Below, in pieces: positions 43,485-62,205 of a stretch of 64,000 nucleotides of DNA (its first letter is position 1; every line of letters begins with the position of its first letter). Source of the DNA: Dictyostelium firmibasis. Lineage: Eukaryota; Evosea; Eumycetozoa; Dictyosteliales; Dictyosteliaceae. Below the pieces are notes generated by a model, which saw nothing but the letters and a program-made list of their open reading frames with translations, did no database searches and was not told the origin of the DNA. The stretch is taken from positions 941,001 through 1,005,000 of the forward strand of contig CM069768.1 in NCBI GenBank assembly GCA_036169595.1, read 5' to 3'. A program made the translations under genes and the position numbers.

Positions 43485-43555
43485 AAATTTAAAAGAAAAT
43501 TATTTATAGGGTTGTATGAAAAATGAATAAAAAAATAAAAGAAATAGTTTTTTTT

Positions 43556-43594
<39 letters not shown>

Positions 43595-43685
43595 AAAGTA
43601 TTTTCAAATTTTTAATTTTTAAATTCTTTTTTTTCTTTTTTTTAGGGCAGTTTGTTTAAAAAAACAAATAATTAAAAAAAAAATA

Positions 43686-44831
43686 ATGAATCTTGATGAT
43701 TTGTTAAATAGTATGCTTCTTTTCTTTTTTTTTATTCAATTTTGAAAAGTAGTATTCCAATATTAATGCATTTATTAAAATAATAATAATAATAATTAGG
43801 TGCTCTTGATGAGCTTGAAACTCAAGAAAAAGAACAACCAAAACCAAAAACAACTACAACCACTACAACAACAACCAATACAGCTACACCATCAACAATT
43901 AAACCAACATATAATAAACCACCACCACCATCATTAGTAACAGATGATCTTTTAAATACAAACGTAAATGAGATGATGGATATTTTTAAAAAACTGTTAG
44001 GAGAGGATACTCTAAAGAATTTAGATGCAGGTTTCGACAGAGAATATAATAAAGATATTAGTGATGCTAATATTGGCATACCAAGTGAAGATGATAAAAA
44101 AAATATTGATGAACTAGCAGAGAAGCTAGCAACAATGTTTGGTGTTTCAGAGGATTCAGATATAAGTAATATGGATGATTTTAAACCTTTTTTAGAGGGA
44201 TTAACAAAAGCAGGTGGTTTTAATTTCGACAATGATGAAATCAAAAATAATAATAATAATAATAATAACAACGGTGTACATATAGATAATTTTGAAAGTA
44301 GTATTAGTGATACATTAAAAAATTTAGCAGATAATGCATCAAATAAAACAGAAAACGATGGTTTGGGAGATTTATTTGGTAACCTTTCAAAATTAATGGA
44401 AGGTCAAAACTTTAACTTTGAAGGCGAAGAAACTGGTCAAATTAATGATTTATTCGAAGAATCAATTCAATTCATGTCTGAAAATGTAATAGGATTGCAC
44501 ATTTATTATGAAAAAAAAAAAAATTTATTTAAACTAATATTTTTACAATTCATTATAAAAATCTTTTTTTAATATTTAGTATCCAGCATGGATTGAAAAA
44601 AATAAAGATAACTATCCACCAGAAGAGATTGAAAGATTTAAAAAACAATCTGAAATATTTTCTATGGTTGTTCAAAAAGAGGGAGATGATATGTTGGATA
44701 GTGCGCTATTATCAAGAATGTCTGAGCTTGGTAATTTACCAGACTCTTTTTGTGAAGAATTTATTAAAAAAGTTGAAACTGAAATCGATGAAAAAGAAAA
44801 AAATGATGAAAAAAAGTTGGAAAATAAATAA
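43686..44831 (+). CDS. pex19: Peroxin 19 (PEX19), peroxisomal membrane protein chaperone/import receptor
   Basis: Three exons, 43686..43710 (25 nt), 43800..44485 and 44580..44831, 320 residues. The N-terminal acidic amphipathic helix MNLDDLLNSALDELET is the PEX3-binding motif. The Pro/Thr linker and the helical C-terminal domain include MMDIFKKLLGEDTLKNL, LFEESIQFMSEN-YPAWIEKNK and NYPPEEIERFKKQ, matching PEX19 cores. A small polyN insert lies near residue 195. Role: cytosolic receptor that binds peroxisomal membrane proteins and docks on PEX3. The protein ends DEKKLENK and has no C-terminal CaaX box, so the farnesylation usual in yeast and human PEX19 is not expected. The 25-nt first exon is supported by GTATGC/ATTAG splice sites and the restored Ser codon. 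Confidence 0.92.
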
Positions 44832-44968
44832 AAAAAATGAATTTACATATTTAATTAAAATGAATTGTTTATTATTTTATATTTTTTTTATTATTAATAA
44901 TAATAATAACAATAATAATAATAATAATAATAATTATAATAACAATAGTATTAAGTAAAATAAAATAA

Positions 44969-46567
44969 TCAATTTGATTTTCTTGTTCTTACTCTTTTTG
45001 TTGTATTTGGACTGTTATCTATAATTTTTTTTAATTGTTTTTCAAAATTATCTCTACCAACGATATCAATTTGTCTTTCAAACATTTTTAAGGCCTCTTC
45101 GTAAAGTAGAATATCCATCCAATTTCTTTGTTTAATATTTTCAATAATTTGTGTTGTTATACCACTTGGTCTGAATTTTGAGAATTTTAATCTTTCATTG
45201 GTATTAGGATTGTCCAAGCCAGTGTAAAATTTAAATAATGCCAACGATTCTGAATATTTCTCTGTAATACCAACGAATCTCATTGAACGTAAATGATATA
45301 ATGCCATATTAAAAGTTTCATTTGATGGTATAGGTTCTTCATTAATAGTTATACCTGATAAAACTCTTGTAATCTCATTATTAGCACGTGGTGATTTTAT
45401 TATCCAATTTTCAATACTATTATCACGAGCAATAATATGTTGAGGATCACCTGGACTATGTTTATGATAAAAATAGTTACTAATCACTCTATCGACTGGA
45501 TCTCTTAACATTGTCATATAATTATGAGTTTTTTGTTCTTTTTCTTTTAAAATTAAATGAATACCCATTTCAAAGTGACCAATTATAAAATTTTTTGAAT
45601 CTTGAACTTTTTTATATTCTGAAGGATCTTTTTAGATAAAAAAAAAAAAAAAAGATAAATAATTAAAATAAATTCTTTTTTTTATTTTTTTATTATTATG
45701 ATACATACTTGGATGCGCCCATTGTTGTAGAGTACCAGCTTTATTAAAATGTTTTGAAAAGTGATTATACATTGTTGTACCACCACATTTTGGAATATGT
45801 AAAAATAGGTAAGGTGTTGTTAAAAGTGGTTTTGAAGTATCCAATGGTAAACAAAGTCTTGGTGGTCTAAATGATAAACCTTTTTCAGAAGTAAATAATA
45901 AAAAATATTTATCTCTCCAATAGTTTAAATAAAACTCTGACCATACTCTAGCTCTAAATTTTTTTAATGCTAAACTATGATATGCTCCATCATTTTCAAA
46001 AGTGATTGGTTTTGTAGGTTGTTTTCTTTTATTCCTAATCGAAGTTGTTAATTTTGTTGTTGTTGTTATTGTTGTTGTTGTTGTTGATTTTAATTGTGAT
46101 TCCATTTCACCATTGTCATATTTCTCTTTAATTAAGTTAATTTTTTGATCAATTTCTTCAATAGTTGGTGTAAAATTAGATTGAAATTTGGTTAACTCTG
46201 GATATTGATATTTTGATAAATTATATTTATTACTATCACTAAATTGTTTATTATTATATTCTTCAATAAAATAATAATATTGATATGTAAGAAAATAATT
46301 AGTCATAGATCCTTTATCATTGAATTGATAATAGTATTTTGACTCTTCATCTACTGCATAGTCATCAATGTCTTTTCTACAAATTTCATTCACAACTTTT
46401 TTTTTGATTTCTTTTTCAATTGTCGCTAATTTATTTTTAGGTGTTAATAAATCACTTCCTTTTATTGGATTTTCATTACCATATAAATTCATAAAAATAT
46501 ATATTGTAAATCCAGTAACTAATACAATTGATAAAATAATGAACCTAAAGTTTATTATTTTTGTCAT
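44969..46567 (-). CDS. Golgi-type sulfotransferase, paralog A of a tandem array
   Basis: Two exons on minus, 46567..45709 and 45627..44969; phase 1 intron (donor GTATGT) within the codon after HP; 505 residues. I start at the ATG at 46567 because the longer frame begins at a TTG within an A-tract. Type II topology: short cytosolic end, signal anchor about residues 8-26, stem with a conserved heptad-like segment (ATIEKEIKKKVVNEICR), then the catalytic domain. The PAPS 5'-phosphosulfate loop is HIPKCGGTTMYNHF; the 3'-phosphate motif is LRDPVDRVISNYFYH. It belongs to the Sulfotransfer_2 family (heparan/uronyl 2-O-sulfotransferase-like). Role: transfer of sulfate from PAPS to a glycan in the Golgi; the acceptor is unknown. 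It is the only paralog without a giant polyN spacer. Confidence 0.9.
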
Positions 46568-47542
46568 TTTTTTTTTTTTTTTTTTTTTTTTTTGCAAAAA
46601 AAATACTAAAAAAATAAATTAAAAGAAAATAATAATTTAATTTATTTATTTATTATTGTCTTTCAATACAATTTGTGCATCATAAGCAAAGTTTTTTTTT
46701 ATTTTTCGTACACTTGTCAAAAAAAAAAAATTTTAAAATAAAAATAAAAATTGAAATAAAAATTATAATAAAAATAAAAAAAAATGTCAATTTAATAGTT
46801 TTTTAAAACCAAAAAAACTGAAAACACCTTTTTTTTTTAAAAATATTCCATCGATTTTTTTCATTTTTTTTTATATTTTTAATTTATTTTTATTAAAACC
46901 CATTACAAGAAAGTAAAAAAAAAATATCTTTCCAAACAATTTTTTTTAATTTTAGATCTATAATATACCAAAATATTTTAATGAATGGAAATTAAAGAAT
47001 AATGAGTGATAGGAGCGAACAACTATCTGGTTTTACATTATCAGAACGAAAAAAAAAGACATAAATGGATAGATATTAAAATTCAACATTTAAAGATAGA
47101 AACAAAATGAACAACTTTGAATTGCCTAAGGTATCGGCCTTTGGATATATGAGAAAAAAAAGAGAGAGAAAAAGATCAAAATCCTTATTGAGGAACCAAA
47201 TTACCATTCAGCTCAATATCGTTGTTGAAAATAAAAAAAACAGATATTAAGTTGCAAGACAGTGATACTCCGATGGAATACTGGTTTAGTAATGTAGTAG
47301 TATCTTTATATCATCAAAAACCAACTTGTAATTCAATAAGAGAATAAGAGAAAATCAATCGGAACATGTTTCTATAGAAACAAAAACAATGGTTACAATA
47401 ATAACTACACTAATAAAAATAATAATAATCAAATAAAAAAAAATAAAGAAATAAAAAAGCGATTAAAATAAAGTTGACTTGGAATGACCAAATTTTTTTT
47501 TTTTTATTATTTTACATTTAGTTTTTTATTTTTTCAATTCGA
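46568..47542. other. Spacer between sulfotransferases A and B with a coding-like relic
   Basis: 46568-46970 is ordinary AT-rich promoter DNA of paralog A, with a GTGCAT element at 46675-46680. From about 46980 to 47470 the texture changes: no homopolymers, higher G+C and many Lys/Arg/Asn codons (see the separate entry). No intact gene. Confidence 0.55.
46980..47470 (+). pseudogene. Decayed coding sequence or mobile-element fragment
   Basis: Plus-strand frames broken by stops and shifts. From ATG 47001 the frame reads MSDRSEQLSGFTLSERKKK to a stop. A shifted frame continues with KWIDIKIQHLKIETK, and a 47-codon frame (ATG 47107 to TAA 47250) reads MNNFELPKVSAFGYM, then a very basic stretch and NQITIQLNIVVENKK. 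Codon use includes ones rare in the host genes. The lack of A/T homopolymers marks it as former coding or mobile DNA. I cannot name its source. Confidence 0.4.
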
Positions 47543-49445
<1,903 letters not shown>

Positions 49446-49447
49446 TT

Positions 49448-49483
<36 letters not shown>

Positions 49484-50268
49484 TTTTATTTTTATTTTTA
49501 TTTTTATTATATTTAAATATTTGTAAAAAAATTTGTAAATAAAAATTTTATTAAAATTATTGTTTTATTAAAAATACAAATAAATTACAAATTTGATAAT
49601 CAAATAAATATATTTTTTTTTTTTTCCGTTTGTATTTTTTTTATTTTTTTTATTTTATTTTTTTTTATTTTAATTATTTTTATTTTTTCTTTGAAAAAAT
49701 GTGGGGTTTAACGCATCAAACCTGAAAACATGAAAGTGCTATATTTTAAGACTAACAAATATTTGTTATATATAAATAATGAAAGTTGAAATAAGTTGAC
49801 ACTTTTCCAAATTAAAAGAGATAAAAAAATAATTACAATTTATAATTTTTTTTTATTTTTTTTTTTTAAAATTTTTTTTTTTTTGGTGTTTTTTTTTGAA
49901 TAAAATGTTTTAAGACCTGTGATCGAAAATAAGATGTACAAAACCTACCCATCTTCCATTAATTAATCAAAAACAGCCTTTGTGTATATTTTTTTGATAT
50001 TTAGTATCAGGTCTCATTATTTCTTATTGTGCATGCCATGTTTGCTGTGTGCCACCCAAAAATATAAAAAATAAAAAAAATAAAAAAAATAAAATTTAAA
50101 AAAAAAAAAAGAAAAAAAAGAAAACACCTCTTTTGAAATACATTTTGACAATTTTATAAAAATAATAAAAAAAAACTAATTCAGTTTTTTTTTTTTTTAT
50201 TTTTATTAATTTTTTTATTATTTTTTTTTATTTTTTTTATTCATTATTATTTAAATTAATTTGGTTGC
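49446..50268. other. Spacer between sulfotransferases B and C, shared motifs
   Basis: AT-rich promoter DNA of paralog B. It carries three short blocks repeated in other spacers of the array: AAGATGTACAAAACC (49931-49945), AGTATCAGGT (50003-50012) and GTGCATG (50029-50035). No gene is seen. Confidence 0.5.
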
Positions 50269-52624
<2,356 letters not shown>

Positions 52625-53168
52625 TTTTTATATTGGTTTATTTTTTTTTTTTTTCTTAATTTGTATTTTTATTGTTTTTTTTTATTTCTTTATATTTGTA
52701 ATTAATTCTTTAATAAAAAGAAAAATTGTTTATGTCTGAGTATTGACATAAATTCAATATTATCAAAGTTTTTTTTTTTTTTTTATGTTTTAGAAATAAT
52801 AATAGTAATAAATATAATAAAGAAAAAAAAAAATAAAATAAAAAAAATTAAAAAAAAAAAGTGGTCTCAAATTCATCTATGTGGTTTAACAAAGAGGATG
52901 ATTGAAAACTAGATAATTACACAAAATTTTAATTTCTTTTTTTTTTTTTTTTTTTTTTTTTGATATTTTATTTTTTAGCAAAGATGAGAAAAAAAAAATA
53001 TTGAAACAAATAAAATGAGAATAATCTATGGTAAAAAGTAAAGATGTACAAAACCAATTTGAAAAATTTCTTTTTTTAGATTTTTGGACAATATTTTCGT
53101 GCTTTTTTTTTGAAATTCTTTTAATTGTGCATGTTAATTCAAAATTTTTTAAAAATTTATGATAATGC

Positions 53169-53205
<37 letters not shown>

Positions 53206-53518
53206 AATTTTAAAGGGAAAAAAAAAAAAGAGTTTTAAATTTTTAAAAAAAATAAATAAAGAAAAAAAAAAAAAAAAATATTTACACATATTAAAAACTT
53301 ATTTAATTATATATACAAAATTAAAATTTTAACCATTTAATTAAAAGCATTTTTTTCGGTGATTTGGTTTTTATGACCAAAAATACTCGAAATATCGTCT
53401 TTTTATTGTAAAATAAAAAATTAAAAAAAAATAAAAAAAATAAAAAAAAGAAAAATAAGATTTTTTGACCCTTACCAAAAGTAAAAAAAAAAAAGATATC
53501 TAAAATGATATTTCTTTT

Positions 53519-53551
<33 letters not shown>

Positions 53552-53836
53552 ATATTTGGTAAACGGTTAGATAACTGATAATTTATAACTGATTAAAAAT
53601 GTTTATAGAAAAACTTTTAAAATTTTTTTTTTTTTTTTTTTTAAAATGGTGTTTTTGCTTTCATAACTATAAATAATTGGTTTTATATATGCAGTATCAG
53701 GTTTTATTGCTGGTGAAGATAATTGAGTGGTTGATCTTATAATTTACTATTTCTTTTTTTAATATTGAGCTAATTAGAAAAAAAAAATAATCAAAAACTA
53801 TAAAACCCTTTTATTTGTTTTTATTTGGATTATTTG
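52625..53836. other. Spacer between sulfotransferases C and D, shared motifs
   Basis: 1.2 kb of AT-rich DNA with the same short blocks as the B-C spacer: AAGATGTACAAAACC (53041-53055), GTGCATG (53127-53133) and AGTATCAGGT (53693-53702). The rest is A/T tracts. No gene is seen. Confidence 0.5.
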
Positions 53837-55850
<2,014 letters not shown>

Positions 55851-56439
55851 TATAATTAAATTATATTTATAATATATTACAAAAGTGTTTTTATTTTTTT
55901 TTTTTTTTTAATATTTTATATTTAAAAAAAATAAATTTAATGTGTAAAAAAAAACATTAATCATAAAGACAACTTTCTTTTTTTTTTTTTTTTGTAAAAA
56001 CGTTGAGGGTTGGACAAATGACATTCACATATTTAAATATGCACCAAATTAGGAGGATTTTCATATTTTTTTAAATTTTTTATTTTATTTAATTTACAAA
56101 TTCAATTAATCGTGCATGCCTTGTCAAAAAAAAAAGGGTTTTGATAAAAATTCTGCAAATTTATTTTTTTTTGCAAATTTTGACTTGAAAAAAAGTCTGT
56201 TTTTGTCATCATAACGATAAAAAAAAAATCTGGTGATTATTTATTATTTAAAAAATGGAAAAAAAAAAAAATCGATAGAAAAAATTTTATTTCTATTTAG
56301 TACTTTCCAAAAAAAAAAAAAAAATTTGATGCATGATAAAATAAAAAAAAGATAATTATTTAATTCCCATTTGCCATTTTCTTGATTTTTTTTTTTTTAA
56401 AAAAATATAATAAAATAAAATGAAAAAAAGTTATTTATT
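55851..56439. other. Promoter region of sulfotransferase D and 3' flank of the OSBP gene
   Basis: AT-rich, with the array's GTGCATG element at 56112-56118 and long T and A tracts. No gene is seen. Confidence 0.55.
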
Positions 56440-57642
56440 TCATTTATTTAATTCCCATTTATTATTTTCTTGATTTTTAATAAAAAATACAGGTTTGAAA
56501 TCAGTGTTATCATTTTTTCTTTGAATTTCTAACATTTTTTGTTCTTCATCAACCTTATTTTTTTCTTTTAGTTTTAATTTATTATTACCAGAATTATGAG
56601 CTTCGATTAACCCTTTCCAAACAAAAGATGAGTCGGTTGGTAACAATTGGGTTGGCATTTGTTTTTCATAAAAATGTTGTGGTCTTTTAAAAAAGAATTC
56701 AGTTTTATAAGTTTGAAAATCCAAAATCTCTTGTTCTTTATCCCATTGACCATAGATTTTATATATTTTTTCATTTGTATCTTTTTTACAAACAAATGCT
56801 TCATAATAATTATATTTACCTCCTAGTAATGGTTTACTTTGAAAATTAGCTTCCAAATAATAATTTGATTTTGTTGGTTCAATTTTCAATTTGCCTGCAT
56901 ATTCTGAAAAACCTCTAAAAATTCTTGTATATAATGTTGGTAAAACTATATTATAAGTTTCATCGATTTTATTGAATTTTGCATAAGTTTCAGCTTCATC
57001 AATATTGATTTTAAAATATGTACCCATAAATAATACTTTTGGGGCATAGTTATAAACTAGCTCTACTCCTTCAGCTTCATTAATAGTTGACGATAATGAT
57101 AAAGGAAAAGGACTATTTTGAACCTGTTCAGCACAATGAAAACCATTATATTCATTGCCATCCTCATCTCTGTTTGAAAAATAAAATCTCTGTGTTTCAC
57201 CAACTATTGGTACTATTGGTTTACCTGATGCATTATTATTTATAACAAAGATTGTTGTAATATATTTAAAAACTTGTAATAATCTATCTAATTCATTTTC
57301 AATAGAATTTACTCTTTTTTTATATTTTGACAAAAAAATAAAATTAAAAAAACAAAAAAAAAACAAAAAAAAATATAAAAAAAATTAGTTTTTATTTTCA
57401 CCCCCTTTGTTTTAAAATTGGTTAATTTAAAAAAAAAATAAAAAATACTTCAACAATAATTCAAAATTTTTTGCAAAGCTATCACTAATATATGTTAATG
57501 AAGAAAATGGTGCAATCAATGATGCTGGTGTTGACATTTGATAAACATCTACACCATAACCAATTTTAATATTTTTTACAGTACCTAAAATTGATTTTGC
57601 AAAACCTTTGTTTTCTTCTTTTTCGATAACCTTATTTTCCAT
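56440..57642 (-). CDS. Short oxysterol-binding protein (ORP) with degenerate signature
   Basis: Two exons on minus, 57642..57449 and 57313..56440 (donor GTATTT, acceptor AAAAAAAG, phase 2), 355 residues. The protein is essentially an ORD lipid-transfer domain without PH domain or FFAT motif. Landmarks: lid region (FAKSILGTVKNIKIGYGVDV), GKPIVPIVGETQRFYF corresponding to the NPxxGE signature, AEQVQNSPFPLS at the place of EQVSHHPP, then KIYGQWDKEQ and LPTDSSFVWKGL near the end. The two His that grip the PI4P phosphate in canonical family members are absent. Role: non-vesicular sterol or phospholipid transfer between membranes, with altered ligand choice likely. It is one of a multigene osb family in Dictyostelium; I cannot say which member. 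Confidence 0.88.
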
Positions 57643-58330
57643 TTATTTCTTTTTTATACTATTATTTTGTTTTTTACTATTATTTTCTTTTTTTTTTTTT
57701 TTTAAATTATTATTACTATAATGTTTATGAATATATATTTTATAATTATTAAATATTAATAATTAATTTATGACTCTTAAGGTCATTTAAAATTTTTATT
57801 CAATTTTATATTAAATTAATATTTTTTTTTTTTTTTTAATTTTACAGATTAACTGAATGAGAAAGAAATTTCAAAAAAAAAAAAATTATTTGAAATTACG
57901 ATTATGCTTTAAATTATAAATTTTATTCTTTATAGAATTGGTTATTTTAAAAAAAAAAATGAATTAATGAGGTCGCATAAATGATTGTTATATATATACT
58001 TAAATAAATAATATTTCATTTTATTAGTTAATTTTCAATAATTCCAAAACTTTTTTGTGGCCAACCTAGTGGCCGAATTTAGAAATTCTGAAAAAATTAA
58101 AATAAAAAAAAAAAATAATAAAAAAAAAAAAAAAATAAAATAAAATAAAATAAAATAATTTTTGAAGATTTCTTTTTTAGATCTAATTAAGTCTAAATGA
58201 ATTCCCATGAATTTTGAAATAGAAAGATAATAACATAAATTGTGTTGTCTATTATTAAAATATTATAATAAGTACACAAATTTTTCGAATTTATTTATTT
58301 TATTGTATATTTTCATTTTTTATTTTATTT

Positions 58331-58370
<40 letters not shown>

Positions 58371-58405
58371 ATATTATTACTATTATAAATTATATGATTA
58401 TTATT
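57643..58405. other. Intergenic region between napA 3' end and the OSBP gene
   Basis: AT-rich promoter of the OSBP gene and 3' flank of napA. One local anomaly: GTGGCC-AACCTA-GTGGCC, a direct repeat of GTGGCC at about 58059-58076, in an otherwise almost GC-free stretch. No gene is seen. Confidence 0.55.
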
Positions 58406-61400
58406 TTAGAAATTTTGTTCAGATGTTTCAGATTGTTGTTTTTGAAGATTTTTGTGTTCATATAAATCTTTGTACATATTTCTGATGAGGGAATAAGGAA
58501 TGTATTGTTCGAGGGAATCTTTGGAGAGTAATGGACATTGTTGAGTGAATTTATCTAAAAAGATGACAACAGATTGAATTTCATTTGGAGTGAATTTAAA
58601 TTCTTGTTTAACTTTGAACATACGTAAGATGTTAATAGAGGAGATTTCAATGAAACGTTTGAATGATTGGAATAACTCTGCTTCATTGCCAGTTGTCGAG
58701 TTGATGGCGCCAAAGGCAATGAGTAAATCGATGATAGTTTTTGATAATACATGTACATTGTTAGAGTGAGCATCAATGGTGGCTTTGTATTGAGCTTCCT
58801 TCCAAATGTTGCTATAGAAGGTGAGTGAAAACATTACTGGCAACAATTCCCAAATTCTTTTATCAGCCTCTGAGGAGACTTTTCTAAGGATGACCTTAAG
58901 GTATTGATCGGCAATACCAACATTCAAACCTGAATCCAATGCTAAAGTGTCCACACCCAAAAAGTCTGGGAACATAAAGGTGTTACGATTATATTGATCG
59001 AAAGCATTAGCGACGGCATTGTTAATGTATGGGAGATTGTCGGTGATAACATCTTTCATTGCCTCCCTAATCATTGATCTCAAATGGAGGGCATTACCAA
59101 TCGCAATGGATTTAGTGACAAAGAGATCCAAATCAGTTGTCTTGAATTTCTTCAATAACTCTGCTGCCTTTGGTTTGTAAAAGTTGGAAGCAAACTCCTC
59201 AAGATTCATAGCATTGAGAGAGAGGATTTCCTTCATTGAAGCGACGGTAGTAAGAATGAAACGAAGGATCTCTCTTTCGATGACTTTGATACCATATGGA
59301 CCAACCAAGTCACAAAGTGCTCTCATTTCAGTGAGATCAGCATGTTCTTCGGCACGGAATGGTGTACCTGCCTTTGAAATGAAACCTAATTTCACTGGAG
59401 AGAATACAACACCAGGAGTATTGAGTTTTTTAGAGACCAAATCGACGTAGTAACTGGTGATGGAATGAAGAGTGAGTTCATTCATTTCAATTTCACCCTC
59501 TGGGAACCAATCGACACGGCCACTCTTACCCAAAGCTTTGGCGTAGAATTCACCGAGGAGAGTTTCACGAATGAGATCACCGATATCAATGTCGACATGG
59601 TTTTCAACCAAAACCAACACACCAATAAACACACGTAATTGTGATTCATAGGTTGAGAGACGAGTGATATTAACATCGATTTGAGAGGATGAAGAGGTTG
59701 GAGCTGGTGGTTGAATTGATTGACGCATATATTGCTTAAGGGCTGATCCCAATTTCTCACGAAGGAATTCCCTTGGTACGAAAATGTGGTCGTAGATTGT
59801 AATGTCCAAGAATTCATTGAGGGCCGTACAAAGTTGGAAAGCATTCTTCTCTTCGGAACGAAGTTGTTCGAGATTGGCTCTGTTTTTAAATTGTGACTCA
59901 CTAGCTGGTTCAATTGGTGGTATGAAATCCTTTGGTGGTTTCCAATCCTTCTTCTTTTGTAACAATGGGAATGCAGCATTGACATCAGCCAATTGTTGCT
60001 CGTCAGAGAGGAATGTAGAGGCGATGGTATTTGCCATAATCGATACAATACGATTGGTGATTTTAGTGAGACAAGTATTTGCCAAATCTACGCACTCTTT
60101 ACCGATTAGTTCTTTCTCTTCTGGATAGAATTGACTGGCCACATGACTTGGGAATTGTGATAACAATTTCAAGTAGATCATTGAATGAGATGGTTGATCG
60201 CATGTCATATCAACGATGGCTGCATCGAATGAATGGAATAATGGCTCTCTGAATGACCACAATTGTGTCATGTTACCATATTCCTCTAACAATTGATCTA
60301 AACAATCGACATTCTTACTGTGTGTGTAAATTAAATTTAAACGACTAGTGATTTGTTTTGATTCACTCTCTTTCAATGGACATGAATTTGATTGTAATAA
60401 ATATCCTAATCTCATCCAATTTGCTCTAAATCCTTCAAAGATATAATCTTGTCCATTGGCATTCACCGATTTCAATTCATTAACAATTGTATTCACTGCC
60501 TGTGTAACAACTGCACCTGCATTTTGTAATAATTGTGGTGTAATCACTTTTTGTAAACCTAAAATATCTGCTCCTGAAATATATTCTAAATAATAATTTT
60601 GAATCACTAAATAAATTTAAAATGATAATAAAAATTGATTTAAAATAATTAGTTATTTTTTTTTGGATTTTTTTTGGTTGTGGTTTTTTTTTTTTTTTTT
60701 TTTTTTTTGGATTTTTTTTTATCATGGTTTTTTTTTTTTTGGTTGTCAAAAAAAATAAAAAATAATTATAAACTTACTTTTTTTATGAGTATGAACTAAT
60801 TGAACCAAATGATCAATTAAAGAAAGTAAAGAAGAAATTCTTTTTTCTCTAACTTCATTTTGTTTGTTATAGAATTTCTTTACTTTTTCTGGTGGAATAA
60901 CATCGGTATGACGGAAATACCAGAAAATCTCTTCCTTTGCCATGGAGAGAGCAGCTAAAAGTACATTAATCTTTGGTGCCAATAAACATGGTTTGTCTCT
61001 AAACAAATTCCACATTGCCTCCAATTCTTGTCTAATATAAACTCTTCTCTCTGCATGTTTACGTGGTGCTTCTTGTGTTGATGCTTGTGCTGCATCTTTA
61101 ATAATCTTTTTTTGTTTTTGTAAATTTATAGTTTTACTCTTATAATTTTTAAATAATGTATTATATTCATTATGAATTGAAATTGACTAAAAAATAAATT
61201 TTTAATAGTAATAAAAATAACAAATTAAAAATAATAAATTATTAGATAACTATATTTTTTTTTTTTTTAGAAAAAAAAAAAAAAAGTAAAATACTTACAA
61301 CCTCTTTAAAAACTGATAAATAAAAACATTCAGATAAAGTGAATCTAACCAATTCTATTGATTGTGTGGTACCTAAAGTACCAGGAGCAAAGAGATAACC

Positions 61401-62170
61401 AAATAAGATCCATTGTTGAATACGACCAGCATAAGCCAATTCGATACGATATGAATCTTGAACTGGACGAGCGATATCCTCTGGTTTGAGAATAAGATTG
61501 AGAGCACCATCTTTACGAAGTTGAGTTATAACACGACGTTTGGCATAATTTAATTCAAATGAGGAGAGTGCATTACCGATGGCATCATTTAATACACGAA
61601 ATTCCTCTTGAATCTTTTTGATTGGTTGTTCGAATTCGTTGATCCAACGACCCATTTTAGAGTAAGTTGGTTCCGATGCACTACGAGTATAGAGGAAAAG
61701 TTTGGCATAAACGGCTGTGATAATCTTTCTATCGGCAATTAATGAAACCAAGTAGTTGATCTTACCATATAGTACGAGTACATCTAAAAATTTACTACAC
61801 AATTGAATGTTGTTGTTGAAATTGATAGAGACAGTATTCGATGAGATCTCTTGTAAGAGAATGAATGATGCCTCCTTCCAATCATATGCATCAGTTAATG
61901 TATAATAATGATCTTCCAACTCCTCTAAATGTTGTTTTGCACGAGATGTCAACAAATCGAATCCTGTTATTGATTTATCATTATTCTCTGGTAACTCTGG
62001 ATACTTTGCTATTAAATTCTTTAAAATCTTTGAAATCTTTTCATCAATGATAAATGATGGCTTCACTTTATTGTTTTGAAATAATTTATAAGTGTTATAA
62101 ACTCTTTGTAATATATTTTCACCATTCTCTAATACAGCTTGAAATTTCTCTGGTAAATTTGTTTGTGTCA

Positions 62171-62171
<1 letters not shown>
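58406..62171 (-). CDS. napA: NapA (Nap1/HEM/NCKAP1), SCAR/WAVE complex subunit
   Basis: Three exons on minus, 62171..61299, 61186..60778 and 60606..58406, 1160 residues, phases closed. The protein is alpha-helical throughout. Recognisable Nap1 blocks: MTQTNLPEKFQAVLENGENI start, DWKEASFILLQEISSN, KINYLVSLIADRKIITAVYAKL, EAMWNLFRDKPCLLAPKIN, YFRHTDVIPPEKVKKFYNKQ, QDYIFEGFRANWMRLGYLL and MFPDFLGVDTLALDSGLNVGIADQYLK. Length agrees with NCKAP1. Role: scaffold of the pentameric SCAR/WAVE regulatory complex that, on Rac binding, activates Arp2/3-driven pseudopod growth; it pairs with PirA (Sra1). The C-terminal exon has highly optimised codons. It is divergent from RRS1 across 1.2 kb. Confidence 0.95.

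Positions 62172-62205
<34 letters not shown>

Noticed and set aside
59482-60048. Minus-strand 188-codon frame inside napA
   Set aside because: Out-of-frame shadow of a GC-richer, codon-optimised exon; napA homology fixes the true frame.
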